This document shows, piece after piece, positions 47,476 through 58,029 of a DNA stretch of 64,000 nucleotides (positions are counted from its first letter, which is position 1; every line of letters starts with the position of its first letter). Location of the stretch: positions 7,971,788 to 8,035,787 of the forward strand of contig NC_064217.1 in the NCBI RefSeq assembly GCF_023101765.2, written 5' to 3'. Below the pieces are notes generated by a model, which did no database searches, had not been told where the DNA came from, and worked only from the letters and a program-made list of their open reading frames with translations. Origin of the DNA: Spodoptera frugiperda. Lineage: Eukaryota; Arthropoda; Insecta; Lepidoptera; Noctuidae. A program made the position numbers and the translations under genes.

Positions 47476-47602
47476 TTTTTTATTTGAGGAGGAAAATTAT
47501 CCAATAATTTTTACTGACTAAAAGCAAACCCGTTCCTAGGTAGGTACTCGTAACTACTTCGAACCGGGTTTCCAGTAACCTGCTAGGTCATCCGCAGCTC
47601 CT
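47476..47602 (-). repeat. A-tailed short retroposon (family R), diverged copy
   Basis: Minus-strand copy with a deleted core: TTTTTACTGACTAAAAGC, then AACCTGCTAGGTCATCCGCA. Confidence 0.65.
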
Positions 47603-48007
47603 GTCGGTTCCTGTACCTAAATGGGTTAATTACTGTAGGACTAATGATAACTGTAAAAGAATAGAGCTTAAAATCGTTTGCAATGCATGGTTGCCTGCAT
47701 TGCCAGTGGTTGGGTGACCAGTTGCTGTCAAACAAATAGGTAAACAAACTATTTATTTTCCTCATAGGTACATAGGAAGGTAAATTAATTTTCATGATAC
47801 TAGTCACGATCACGACCACGATAATTTTAGGTAGTTATTTAATTATATTTAACTATTTACTATTATTTACTACCTATGTATACAAATGTGTATCGTCGTT
47901 GATGTTAGTAGTTTTGTATGTTTTTTTATTATTAAGGTTGAATGAAATTAAATGATGAATAATGAATGAATTATTCATCATTTGGGGAAATTAATTCTTT
48001 CCTGTAC

Positions 48008-48168
48008 CCTTAGTACGAGTTTGCTTTACGTTTAATGTAATCGAAACGAGAGTTACTTGAGCGCTTTCGGCGCTGATTGGCCGGCTCGAATAAACCAACC
48101 AATCACAGAACCGAATGCGCTCTCGTTTCGATTACTTAGGTACTTTAAACGTAAAACAGTCGTACTAT
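48008..48168. mobile_element. palindromic MITE (family M), copy 2
   Basis: Ends CCTTAGTACGAGTTTGCTTT and the complement of AGTACGACTGTTTTACGTTT; inner arms CGAAACGAGAG; centre with CCAACCAATCACAGAACCGA. Confidence 0.85.
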
Positions 48169-48227
48169 ACTGTTGACCCTTTGTTCTCTCTCAATTAGTT
48201 TACCTATCATTATTTTTTCCTTTTCAG

Positions 48228-48302
48228 GATGAAAAATCCTCTTGGAACTTTCCTGATGACGACGAAGGGGAGACTGGTAAATTGATCCTGAATATAAAGT
48301 GA
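48228..48302 (+). CDS. candidate alternative last exon of the MRH receptor
   Basis: A strong acceptor (TATTTTTTCCTTTTCAG) precedes a 24-codon frame ending TGA at 48300-48302, with AATAAA overlapping the stop at 48302-48307. It reads in phase 0, the phase of the receptor exon 4 donor at 40304, and encodes a short acidic tail, DEKSSWNFPDDDEGETG then KLILNIK. ETGKLI fits the [DE]xxxL[LI] adaptor-binding pattern that the usual last exon lacks. If used, the intron would be 7.9 kb and would contain the OBP gene at 45937-47145. It may also be an internal exon (a GTAAAT donor lies at 48276) or a chance frame. Confidence 0.35.
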   Translation, partial: DEKSSWNFPDDDEGETGKLILNIK

Positions 48303-48448
48303 ATAAACCCGACCCGCGGGCTCGCGAACGAGTACCTACACGTGACGGCGGACGACGGATTCATTGGAACCTTCATGGGACACATTCCCAGTTTTGTTCT
48401 CTTAATCTATATCTTAAATAGGTTCACTATTTTATAATTTTCTAGTAA

Positions 48449-48830
48449 AACTAGCGGACCCGACAGACGTTGTCCTGTCTACACGTCTCTAATTTGAAAA
48501 TTTTAAACTTTTTTTAATAAGCTAAAACATTCTGGACCTTTTTGATGAAAATTGTTATTCAAATGTTATGACAATATCTAACGTCATTAATATTTGACAC
48601 TGCGATGGTAGCGCCGTCTGTCGGATCCAATGTAAAACATTCCAAAATCAACAACTACTAATAAATTAAAAACTAATTAAAAAAACATTGTCCAGCGGAC
48701 AAAATTGTGAATCTAAACCATTCTCAGATCCCCTTGAACACACACAAAAAAGTTCATCAAAATCGGTCCACTCGTTTAAGAGAAGTTCAGTGACATACAC
48801 ACTTACAGAAGAATTATATATATAAAGATA
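48449..48830 (+). repeat. dispersed CTAGC-ended repeat
   Basis: Starts AAACTAGCGGACCCGACAGA, carries AAAATCGGTCCACTCGTTTA and GACATACACACTTACAGAAG, and ends in TTATATATATAAAGATAG. It is a common lepidopteran repeat architecture. Confidence 0.6.
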
Positions 48831-49454
48831 GTTCAGTAGCTATAGCTACTGATGATAATATTAGAAATAATATACCTAAGAATAATTAAAATTATATATT
48901 ATTAGATTAGGAATGAATTACTTATAACGTACTTAAAAATAACGATTGACGACCTATGTAGGTACCTATAAGTCTTTTCGATTTTTTGTAAAACCACTGT
49001 CCACTGAAATTGGAAATGGTAAATAGTATTGTAGTATCTAGTATTAGAAATATATCTGTAAGTATGTATGTACCTGAAATGAAAATAAAGACGTACATGT
49101 ACATGGCAACCTGAGTTTTTACTCTATTAGTATGTATCCAAGTTAATTTAGACGTAACATATCTCATCATATGGGCTGTTTCAAGAAACATAAATGAGTG
49201 TTAGAAAAATTGCAAGTTAACAGGCGATTATCTGTAAATTGATGGTGTACGATCAAGTTAGACGGAAGTAGATAAATATCAGTCATAATGTTGTTTTTTT
49301 CTTTGTTGTACAATTGTACAAGCTGTAATCAGATAAAGCAATGAAACAATTATAGGGCGACATCGACAGGTTGACACGAACCGACTACCTACATTGTTGT
49401 AGTTCATTTGTTGTACTATGAGTACATAAATATAAATTCAGGACAGATAATAAA
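48831..49454. other. gene-free stretch
   Basis: AT-rich spacer with no supported feature. Confidence 0.35.
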
Positions 49455-49640
49455 TCTGGAGTTGCGGACTACCGGTATTACCGGGGCTCCGGCTCGAAAA
49501 GCAGGAGTAGGAACGTGTGGTTTTTGGTCAGTAAGAGTCTGACACTCCCTATCGCCTCACCCTAGGCTCCAGAGGGAGCTCCTAGATGGGCCAATAATGA
49601 CTTCAGGAGAAGTCATTGGATGATTTTCCCTCTTTAAAAG
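49455..49640 (+). repeat. A-tailed short retroposon (family R), copy with internal insertion
   Basis: Near-consensus except for about 38 extra bases after CTCACCCTAGGC that hold GAGGGAGCTCCT (partly palindromic). Ends TTTCCCTCTTTAAAA. Confidence 0.8.
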
Positions 49641-49951
49641 GAAATAAAAGATAAGAGGTCTAATATACCACTTTCCCGCTATAGACTGGACTTCTAAGTT
49701 GCCTTTGAATAAAAATTATGGTATTTACCGAAGTCGAAGAAGATTCATATGCGATTTTTCAAAATTACACAAAACCTACGTGTAATTACCACATCGTAGG
49801 TACTGTTCAGGGAAAAAATAGACAAGATTTTATCTTGCATAAACATTTTATTTCATTAAGAGATTTTTTTTTATTTATAATAATATTTATTTATACAAAG
49901 CAAATAAATATAGATCTAAGTAAAAAGCAAATACAGAGTTATATCTAAAAG

Positions 49952-51911
49952 TCAAGGAAAGTAAAATATACCAGGATTTTGTGTGTAGATGCATTTAGTG
50001 ATGTGAAATGACGCATCGCAAATATCTTTGTGGGCATCCGCTGAAAAAAAAACAATGGGCAATGAATGTATATGTACACAATGTTAGGAAAGGAAGCAAG
50101 TATGATACCTACTGGCTACTTGAAATAATTGGCCAACCCTAATGACTTCTGGTAGGTAATTTGTTCGCAAGATAGATAATGAATGTGATTTAGATTTTTA
50201 TGACCTTCTATTGTGATTTTATATTCATTAGCCGTTTTAATTTTAATGAAAATACCTATTCTGTGTAACGATTTGGAAAGTTTTTCATACAAAATTATAC
50301 CTATACGTACCTAAATATTTTTTGTTTCTATTATTTTGTTGCTAAGCCCTTCATACACATCACATTTACGTTGGCCAAATGATTGCGACATTAAACAAAT
50401 AGGTTCTAATGGGCTATAATGTTATGGGATTTCTTCTAGTATTAACAGAATGCATAGTAATATGAAGTAAGTTAAAGGTAGTAACTTTCTTTTAATAAAT
50501 GTTGCTGTGGATCCATAAATGTATCTTAGCCTTAAGCCTACCGTAAGAGGTAACAACTGTATTCCCTTTATGGTTGCAAATAAATAAAATTACTCTTGAA
50601 ATTACTTCTTATATTTCGATTACTTACCAACTTTTCTGCAAGCAGTAATAGCTTCTTTAGCAGGTTCCTTTATATCATCAGGAAGCAACAAATCGGCCTG
50701 TTTTATGGCTGCATCATAATTTAATTTCCCATTTTTGATCTGGAATATTACATTAGATAGATAGGTACAATATCATAGAATTTTTCTGGTCATATTTCGA
50801 ACGATGTAAAGCTGTTTGAGATTCTGATATAGACTCCAAGAAGGTAATCCCCAAACATGAGTAATACCGTTTTTTTTGTTGACGGGGGGAATAAAAGACT
50901 AGAGAGTGTGGGATTTTTACCTCACTAAACCACCCCAGTGGTCACCCTCTACACCTGTAATGAGCACCGAGACTTCTTAGTAGATCTTTTCCGGAGCCTC
51001 CACGGTGCAACGCCTGTTACGGCACATCCCTAGGCCCTAGAATCCTAATACCTAATACCTATTAGTAAATATTGTTCTAATACTTGTACCAACCGTGTTA
51101 GCCATTTTCATAATACAAGCCATGTAGCATTTCACTTCTTTCTCGTCAATGAAGACACCGTCGGCAATCGGATCGATTTTCTCTAAAAACACATTCAATC
51201 AAAGTTACATAAGTGCTTTTACAGACAGCAAAAATTTTCTTAATCGAACTGCAATGAAATGCTGAACTTACCGTCTTCGACATTATTCTTTGGTTGGCAC
51301 GTTTTTCTCATCATCTTACCAGTATTCCTGATCTGTTTCATCGTCATCTAAAACAAAATGTATAAAATTATGAACGTCTACGACTAGTTACGAACGGACC
51401 GGTGCGAATGAACCTATCAGTTTATACCCTTTTTTTATTTAGAGGGGGAAATCATCCTTCTCTCGCCTTGAGCGAGGCGAGACGGAGTATCAGACTCTTA
51501 TTATGTAAAAACCTCCCCGTTACTACTTTTGATTACGGAGCCCGGTAAACCTGCTAGGTGGTCCGCAGCTCCGGAGTCTGTACCCTTAGTACAAGTTTGC
51601 TTTACGTTTAAAGTAATCGTTCAGATTGGTTGGTTTATTCGAGCCGGCCAATCAGAGCGCCGAAACGCGCTCTCGTTTCAATCTCGTTAAACATAAAACA
51701 AACTCGTACTAAGCCCTCTGGATGAATTTCTATACTACTTTTTTTTCTGATATCACTGGAAACAATCTTTAAGTCAAAACGAAACCTAATTTTAGTTATT
51801 AAGTATTCCTACAACTCATCAATTTAAGCATTACTTAAATAGTAAAGGATAACTTACAGCCTCACACGTTGCAACTAATATCAAGAACTTCACAATTTTG
51901 GTGAGAAGCAT
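49952..51911 (-). CDS. odorant-binding protein, LUSH-like (cluster member 1, inverted)
   Basis: Five minus-strand exons: 51858-51911, 51272-51347, 51094-51182, 50628-50739 and 49952-50040; 139 aa. Signal peptide MLLTKIVKFLILVATCEA is encoded by exon 1 alone; exon 2 starts MTMKQIRNTGKMM, as in Drosophila LUSH (MTMEQ). Cysteine spacing is 26-3-40-10-8, identical to the other complete LUSH-like members. The end CDASFHITKC then PGIFYFP matches the LUSH-type C-terminus with a terminal aromatic-Pro, thought in LUSH to line the ligand pocket. A TATATAAA box lies at 51985-51992 (minus strand). The exon 3 donor must be GTTGGT for the phase to hold, a poor but legal site. It is the only LUSH-like member on the minus strand. 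Confidence 0.88.
50870..51035 (-). repeat. diverged repeat related to family R, OBP intron 3
   Basis: Shares only the stretch around GAGAGTGTGGGATTTTTACC and CACTAAACCACCCC with family R; the rest, with GCAACGCCTGTTACGGC, is different. Possibly a separate family. Confidence 0.4.
51430..51576 (-). repeat. A-tailed short retroposon (family R), next to a MITE
   Basis: Nearly full copy, minus strand, in intron 1 of the LUSH-like OBP. Its 5' end lies 8 bp from the MITE at 51585. Confidence 0.82.
51585..51713. mobile_element. palindromic MITE (family M), copy 3
   Basis: Ends CCTTAGTACAAGTTTGCTTT and the complement of CTTAGTACGAGTTTGTTTTA; shortened left inner arm. Confidence 0.85.
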
Positions 51912-51984
51912 ATTTGTTATCTTCTGCGTGTAAGTAGTGTCATGGCCTCCAATTTAATGAAAGCCTTGATCTTCAATAACCGCT

Positions 51985-51992
51985 TTATATAA
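51985..51992 (-). promoter_or_regulatory. TATA box of LUSH-like OBP member 1
   Basis: TATATAAA on the minus strand, 74 bp upstream of the ATG at 51911. Confidence 0.55.
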
Positions 51993-52286
51993 AGTTCGAC
52001 GTGTGATTGGTTAATTGTACTCTTACTGGTTCACACCTGAATTATGACAGTGTCCATAAATTACAAGATTAGGTATATGAGACATAATAGAAAACACATT
52101 GTGTCTCGCGTAGATCTGCGTTTCGGCATACCACGGGTTGAAATTGTCTTCTATGAATATTCATAAGAACCATAGTGATTGTTACTTGAGTATCTGATTA
52201 ATGTTCCCTAAAATTTTGATCTACCTAGGTATTTTTTACACATACAAGTTCATACAAATATGTGTGTATAAGATAGTCTTCCAGCA

Positions 52287-52432
52287 TAAGGGGTGCTTTT
52301 TCAACAGAGATGTACGCTACGCATCATCAGCAATGCCTACATACATGCGATGCGTACTGATGACATCATACGGAATACGTACGATGCGTGTGATGCGACG
52401 ATCCGGCTCTGTGGAAGCTTACCTTAGATGTG
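52287..52432. mobile_element. MITE rich in GATGCG/CGTACG words, copy 2
   Basis: Reverse orientation to the copy at 45714: GATGTACGCTACGCATCATC, AGCAATGCCTACATACATGC and GGAATACGTACGATGCG. The two copies flank the OBP pair on the minus strand. Confidence 0.75.
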
Positions 52433-52968
52433 AAGTATTTTATTCTAACTCAGTTCTATCCTTTGTGTTCTATTTCTACTGGTCACCCTATTCACACTAT
52501 TTCATGACTATCAATTGTCACTTTGGTTAATTAATAGCCTGTTATGTTCCCTGTAATTCTAATTAAATGCCGCTAAATGGTACGTGATGAACTCACGTGC
52601 GATCAAGCTTACAATGTATCTGATTCTTAACCTGGTGGTACTTATCTAACTGTATTATACTCAGACGAAAGTGCTTAAAAACATTTAAGGTAATGGTTCT
52701 TTTTTTCTTTTATGGTTTTCTTTATTTAAGACATAACTAAGCGTGTTATAATGAGTATCTAATGTTTTTTTATCATACCAGTTAAATTACTCTCTCTTAA
52801 ACAAAGATTACTTTATTGAATTATTACAGGAACATTTTTAACTTAAAATCTTTTAAGTTTAGGGTACGATGGGGCTGTTGTACTGTCCATTGTGCTTGAT
52901 TGTGCTGTCCATTAGTTAGTAAAAGCCCTTAAAATGAAACATTTTTAATATTGGCTGCATAATATCGT

Positions 52969-53963
52969 AAGTGACCCGGTTGTGGCCACTTTAAGATTTT
53001 TTTCGACTTTGAGGCTTTCTTAACTTATAGTTTTAGTTATCACGAACATATTTCTTGTAAAAAGTCATTTAACATGTATTAACCTTGCCTAAGAAAACCC
53101 TTTTTTTAAAGAACGTCCAATAGAAAAATAACTGTATAAGAAAGAAAAAAAAAGGGAGTTTGTGCCATTTTTGGCCAGATTCGTGCCATTTGTGGCCACG
53201 GTCGTGTGCCAGTTCTGGCCATCAAAAAATACAAAAAAAGTAATCAAAATTTATAAATTAAAATGGACATTTTACAAACAATGGTTTTTATTTATTTTGG
53301 AAAATATGAAATATTATTACTTCACTTGAATTTAACTTACAAATAAGGAGATCAACATTTATATGACGTTGGTAAAAGCTGCAAAGTAAACTGACCTCCC
53401 CTTTGTGTGAAGGCAATTTATTGCATCTCTGAAAATGAAAAATATGTATTTATTGATATGTAAAGCCAAGGAAAAAAAGCCACGATAAAATAAAGGGGAA
53501 GAAGTCGGGTGTCTATGTACATTAGTTTTGGCCAGCCATGTGGCCAAAGATGGAGAAATTCATAATTTTGTCTCCATTAGTGGCCACCTTCTAATAACCG
53601 CACTTCAGAAACATATGGCGACAAAATAACTTTATTTTCACTTAGACAATATATTCTTCATGTAGTATTAACATAAACATCCAAACAATAAGCAAAGATT
53701 TAAAAAATAAAAACCAAATCCTCACCCGCTCGCCTTAGCCTTTTTGTTAAGACCTTAACAATTTCACCCTCAACTAAAAAGAATGACTTGTTGCATCGAA
53801 GTGAAGTTTGACACATCAAAGCTGCCAACGGTATCAGTGTCTCCAATATTCAATATTTTAAATACTGTACATAACAGAGTAATTTATTTGTCCATGCCTT
53901 AGTTATAAATATTTGAAGGTCCAAATGGCCACAAAGGGGTCGGTGGCCACAACCGGGTCACTT
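52969..53963. mobile_element. 995-bp terminal-inverted-repeat transposon with GGCCA motifs
   Basis: A perfect 21-bp inverted repeat bounds it (AAGTGACCCGGTTGTGGCCA plus one base at 52969-52989; complement at 53943-53963). Inside, near both ends, TGGCCA/TGGCCAC words recur, roughly nine in all, clustered at 53171-53222, 53528-53588 and 53930-53950. Such subterminal repeats usually bind the transposase. There is no transposase frame (the longest is 62 codons), so it is non-autonomous. No target-site duplication is obvious, which leaves the superfamily open. Confidence 0.85.
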
Positions 53964-54224
53964 GCCCTACTGCCTAGAGGAACACCTGATACGTATTTAC
54001 AGTGCTATCGAAATAATGTTAACAGTACAACTAATAAAACAGTAAAATAGTAAACTTTATTTAATATTGAACTGCTAATACACATACATTAGCTGCCATA
54101 AGGACATTAATATGCATGTCAACTTAGGTAACTTGACGGTTAGACAACGCATTATTTTATTGTCAAAATGCATTTTTCCTATGTAATCAATCATTTATGC
54201 CTGCTAAGTAGGTGAACGCCTCCT

Positions 54225-54232
54225 TATAAATA
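54225..54232 (+). promoter_or_regulatory. TATA box of LUSH-like OBP member 2
   Basis: TATAAATA, 45 bp before the ATG at 54278. Confidence 0.6.
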
Positions 54233-54277
54233 GTTCTAAACGTTTTTTCGCAATACTTTGCTGAAGTAAGCCTAATT

Positions 54278-56801
54278 ATGAAAACGTATACCTTTCGATT
54301 ATTCTGCTGCGTTTTATGCATCTTATTGTTTTTCGGCGAAAATTATGGGGTAAGATCTCATAATAATCTAGAAACCACGCATAGTTTTTATTAGAATATC
54401 AATTAAATTTTGTGCTATTTTTACGTAAGTTACATGATGTGCTATTTTTGTTTCATTTAAGGAAAAAAAAATATTTTATATTTTCGTAGATGACACGACA
54501 ACAGCTAAAAAATTCTGGCAAACTTATGAAAAAATCCTGCATGCCGAAGAATGATGTGACCGAAGGTAAGAATTATGATTTAGATTTTTTTAAAGTTTGC
54601 CCCACATTCGAATTGCTCATGTTTCGTGGGTGTGTTTACAAACATACAAGTTCACATACACATGACACCCAGACCCGAAACAACAATTTGTGGATAACAC
54701 ACAAAGAGTGCGGTAGCTGGTTGCCTAGCTACCGCACCAAATGTGCAGTCAAAAGACAAAGATAATTAAGAATAAATAATACACAATTGTACCCTTATTT
54801 CCATTGCCTGTGACTATGATATAACTTTGGTTTTAGACGAAGTAGGTGACATCGAAAAGGGGAAGTTTATAGAAAGTCGTAACGTTATGTGTTACATCGC
54901 ATGTGTCTACACAATGACTCAAGTTGTAAGTACAATTTTCTATTGATTCTATTTTACTTAACTAATACAAGTATTATAATTGCAAATGTTTGTGAGTTTG
55001 TGTTTGTTTGTTATTCAATCATTTCAAAATGGCTGAAGGGATAAGAATAAAATTTAGAACAGATGTATATTCTTGTCTGGAATAATACAAAAGACACGTT
55101 TATCCCATAGCACTACAGGCTAAGCCTCTGACAGAAGCGTTTAAAATATCAAATATTTTTCAATGTAATAGAAATTTCCATTCAGTGCATTATTGCGTTT
55201 ATCCATGGAACAAAGTCGATGTTTGCTGTTGTTAACTTTATAAAATGTGATCTAATAAGTAGTGTTGGTTTTAAATTCTACCTTATTTCAGGTGAAGAAT
55301 AACAAACTAAGCTACGAAGCTGTTATTAAACAGGTGGATGTGATGTTTCCAGCTGAGATGAGGGATGCTGTCAAAGCAGCTGCTACTCACTGTAAAGAAA
55401 CAAGTAAGTCACAATCTCTATATACTACGTATTTTTGTCGTACTTCTGACAAAAAAAGATTTTATTAAAAAAATACTTTTCGTCCATTACAAACAACGTC
55501 ACGCCGTTTTATTCTCGAAGGGGTAGGCAGAGTTGCACATTACGGCACGTAATGCTGCTATACAATGCATATCCACTTTTCATCATTTGTGTTATAAGTC
55601 CCATTAAAGGACTTTTTGTTCATTAGGTTTTCCTAAATAAGCAGTAACGTATTATGAGGTGAATTGAGTAAATCACCTCATCTAAAGTATAAGTACCATG
55701 TTTGTTACATCTAAAATTGACATATGATAAAATATCAATATGTCTAACAGTTAATACCTACAGCTAGCAGGACCGGTGATTTTATGACCATTAACCATCG
55801 AACAAAAATGGCCACGTCTCAATTTTGATTCGCTAAAAAAAGCATCAAGTTTTTGCTATCTTTTCGTATCTACACGTGTCAACATTTTTTACGCTTTTTG
55901 TTAATTACACGCTGTAATTACATGTCTAGTTCAAAACGATGATTAATACATTTTAGACGAATAATAAAAAGTGGAAGGTTTAGTTAAAAGCAGTCCAAGC
56001 TGCTCAGATTTTTGATATACACCTACACCTGCTCGCTTATATAATATTTGACTGTTCTGCCAGAATTTTAGCCAAAATAGTTTTGTGAAGGCCGTAGATA
56101 AATGCAGCCATTTACATAAATAGCTGTCGTTATGTACTTATGTGGTAACGACCAAATTATGGTTTATCCATCTAGTGCCTTGTGTCATGGGCATTCTTTG
56201 AAACACACAGAGTGTGGGAGAGTCATGCTTTGGCAGGAATCGGCTGGACTAGAGTGATACCACGACCTCACAGAAAACCGATGTGAAACAACACTTGCGT
56301 TGTATAAGTGAGGTTACCGGAGGCCCAATAACCCCCCTTTCCAATCTCCGAGTCCCCAACTTCCCTTAAATTCCTAACCCCGGAAACGCCGGCAACGTAC
56401 TCATATAACTCATCTGATGTTTCGGATGTACATGAGCGATTGCTTACAATTAGGTGATCCGTCTTATAGCTTAAAAAACACAATCTACGGATATTTTCAG
56501 TGTTCTAGTCATTCTGTAGGGAAACGTGCCTAAGATCTAACCGTTGAGCTTCTCTGTGTAAATGCTCTTCATCTTTAATTTGGAACCGTACTATCCTTCG
56601 CCACCACAACTATCGAAAAATGAATGCCCTAATATAGTTCACTTTTATCTTAGCCTTTGGAGTCTATATCACATTTAGGTTTGATGTAAATTAGTTAATT
56701 TATTTGTTTCAGCCAAGAAATATAAAGACTTGTGTGAATCATCATACTGGACCGCTAAATGCATGTACGACTACGACGCAGAAAATTTTGTATTTCCTTG
56801 A
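54278..56801 (+). CDS. odorant-binding protein, LUSH-like (cluster member 2)
   Basis: Five exons: 54278-54349, 54490-54565, 54837-54925, 55292-55403 and 56713-56801; 145 aa. Exon 1 is a signal peptide (MKTYTFRLFCCVLCILLFFG). The mature protein starts MTRQQLKNSGKLMKKSCMPK, then has MCYIACVY and ends CESSYWTAKC, then ENFVFP. Cysteine spacing is 26-3-40-10-8. Drosophila LUSH has the same layout, including the CExxYxTAKC block. It probably acts as a soluble carrier of small volatiles or lipids in sensillum lymph. Intron 4 contains a SINE tail and a LINE-tail repeat. Closest to member 4 (same CExSYWTAKC end). Confidence 0.92.
54970..55140 (-). repeat. dispersed CTAGC-class repeat, diverged
   Basis: In intron 3. 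Shares TTTGTTATTCAATCATTTCA, AAATGGCT and the ending AGGCTAAGCCTCTGACAGA with the element at 61618-61737. Confidence 0.5.
55495..55607 (-). repeat. tRNA-derived SINE, 3' fragment, OBP intron 4
   Basis: Minus-strand tail half (TATTCTCGAAGGGGTAGGCA, TTGTGTTATAAGTCCCAT), like the one at 2418-2532. Confidence 0.75.
56201..56480 (+). repeat. non-LTR 3'-tail repeat, longest copy
   Basis: Joins both halves seen elsewhere: GTGTGGGAGAGTCATGCTTT, GAGGTTACCGGAGGCCCAAT, then CTTAAATTCCTAACCCCGG, and TTGCTTACAATTAGGTGATC before an A-rich end. It shows that the fragments at 46118 and 39103 are parts of one element. Confidence 0.72.
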
Positions 56802-56927
56802 ACGTACAAAGTTTACATTAAAAACATTTGTGACGTGAACTATTTAGTTTCTTTTTACATGTAATTTATTTAATTACTGCAACTAATTAGATGATGTACT
56901 AATTAGTATTGGATTATACCTTATTGG

Positions 56928-57083
56928 ATTTTTTTTTTTGAGGGCGCAAATCATCCAATGACTTCTCCCACCTTGGGCGAAGCGAGAAGGAGTGTCATAC
57001 TCTTACTGACTAAAATCCACCCCGTTCGTCCTGCTTTTCGAGCCGGAGCCCCGGTAAACCCGCTAGGTAGTCCGTAGCTCCGG
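56928..57083 (-). repeat. A-tailed short retroposon (family R), next to a MITE
   Basis: Full-length minus-strand copy; its A tail is the T run at 56931-56940. Its 5' end lies about 20 bp from the MITE at 57104. Confidence 0.85.
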
Positions 57084-57103
57084 GCTTTATTGGACTCTGA
57101 GGC

Positions 57104-57234
57104 GTTAGTACGAGTGTGCTTTACGTTTAACGAGACCACGTGCGGCGTTTTGATTAGCCGGCGCCAATCAACCAACCAATCAGAGCACCGAACGCGGTCT
57201 CGATTCGAACTCGTTAAACGTACGTGCGGTAAAG
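57104..57234. mobile_element. palindromic MITE (family M), copy 4
   Basis: Left end GTTAGTACGAGTGTGCTTTA and inner CGTTTAACGAGACC; right inner arm GGTCTCGATTCGAACTCGTT. The most diverged copy. Confidence 0.75.
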
Positions 57235-57506
57235 TCCCCAGAACTAAATAGTTTTGTATTGTTCAGATATTAAAAAAATAACGTTACTGGAGCTGGAAAA
57301 AATGCTCACCCCGGCAACCTATCTAAGATCGTGGTACAAAATGTTTTATAATCATCAGCTATAATCCCATGCACTGCTTTGCTGACTGAACTCCTTTCCA
57401 TTTTCCCGCCGCTGAGTTTGACTTTAAGTTTTTCGCATCCAACTATAGTCAGCTATCCTGTGGATATCTTCGTTCCACCTAAATGGGGGGTACTAGGTTT
57501 TTACTA

Positions 57507-57640
57507 CTTTTTTTAGGGCGTAAAATTATCTGAGAGTAGTGCCAGACTCTTACTAACTTAAGAAAACCACCTTGTTTCTACACCCTTGCTTTTCGTGCCG
57601 GAGCCCCGGTTAATCCGCTAGGTAGTCCGCAGCTCCGGGG
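57507..57640 (-). repeat. A-tailed short retroposon (family R), copy
   Basis: Minus-strand copy with a shortened 3' part (the CTAAGGCGGG block is lost). Confidence 0.78.
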
Positions 57641-58029
57641 GCAATTATTCTCTAGGCCTGGTCTTTACTCCAGACGAAAAGTATATAAATACTTAATCCA
57701 ATTTGTTAAATCTTTCTTTCCCCTCCAAACACGATATAGGCACCGAACCACAGTACCTACATACTGTCCTCTAAATAATGTTCTCATACAAACTGTGGTT
57801 GATTCTCTGTTACTAAGAGGCCCTGAGAGTTAACGACTAGATAATTTATTACCAAACGTTTAGCTAATATATGGTTATCATGTAACAATGAATATACGTC
57901 TCTTAACTTAATCACACGTTACAGATAAAGTTTTTGGACATAAATTGGAAGATTTCAAAATTAATGTTTCCAGTGTTTATTCGGTTTGTTGGGGACGACT
58001 TGTGTCCAGAAATTGATTAGGAAATACAA

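Noticed and set aside
53359..53547. 62-codon frame inside the GGCCA transposon as a transposase remnant
   Set aside because: Too short and without any recognisable transposase motif; kept only as part of the non-autonomous element.
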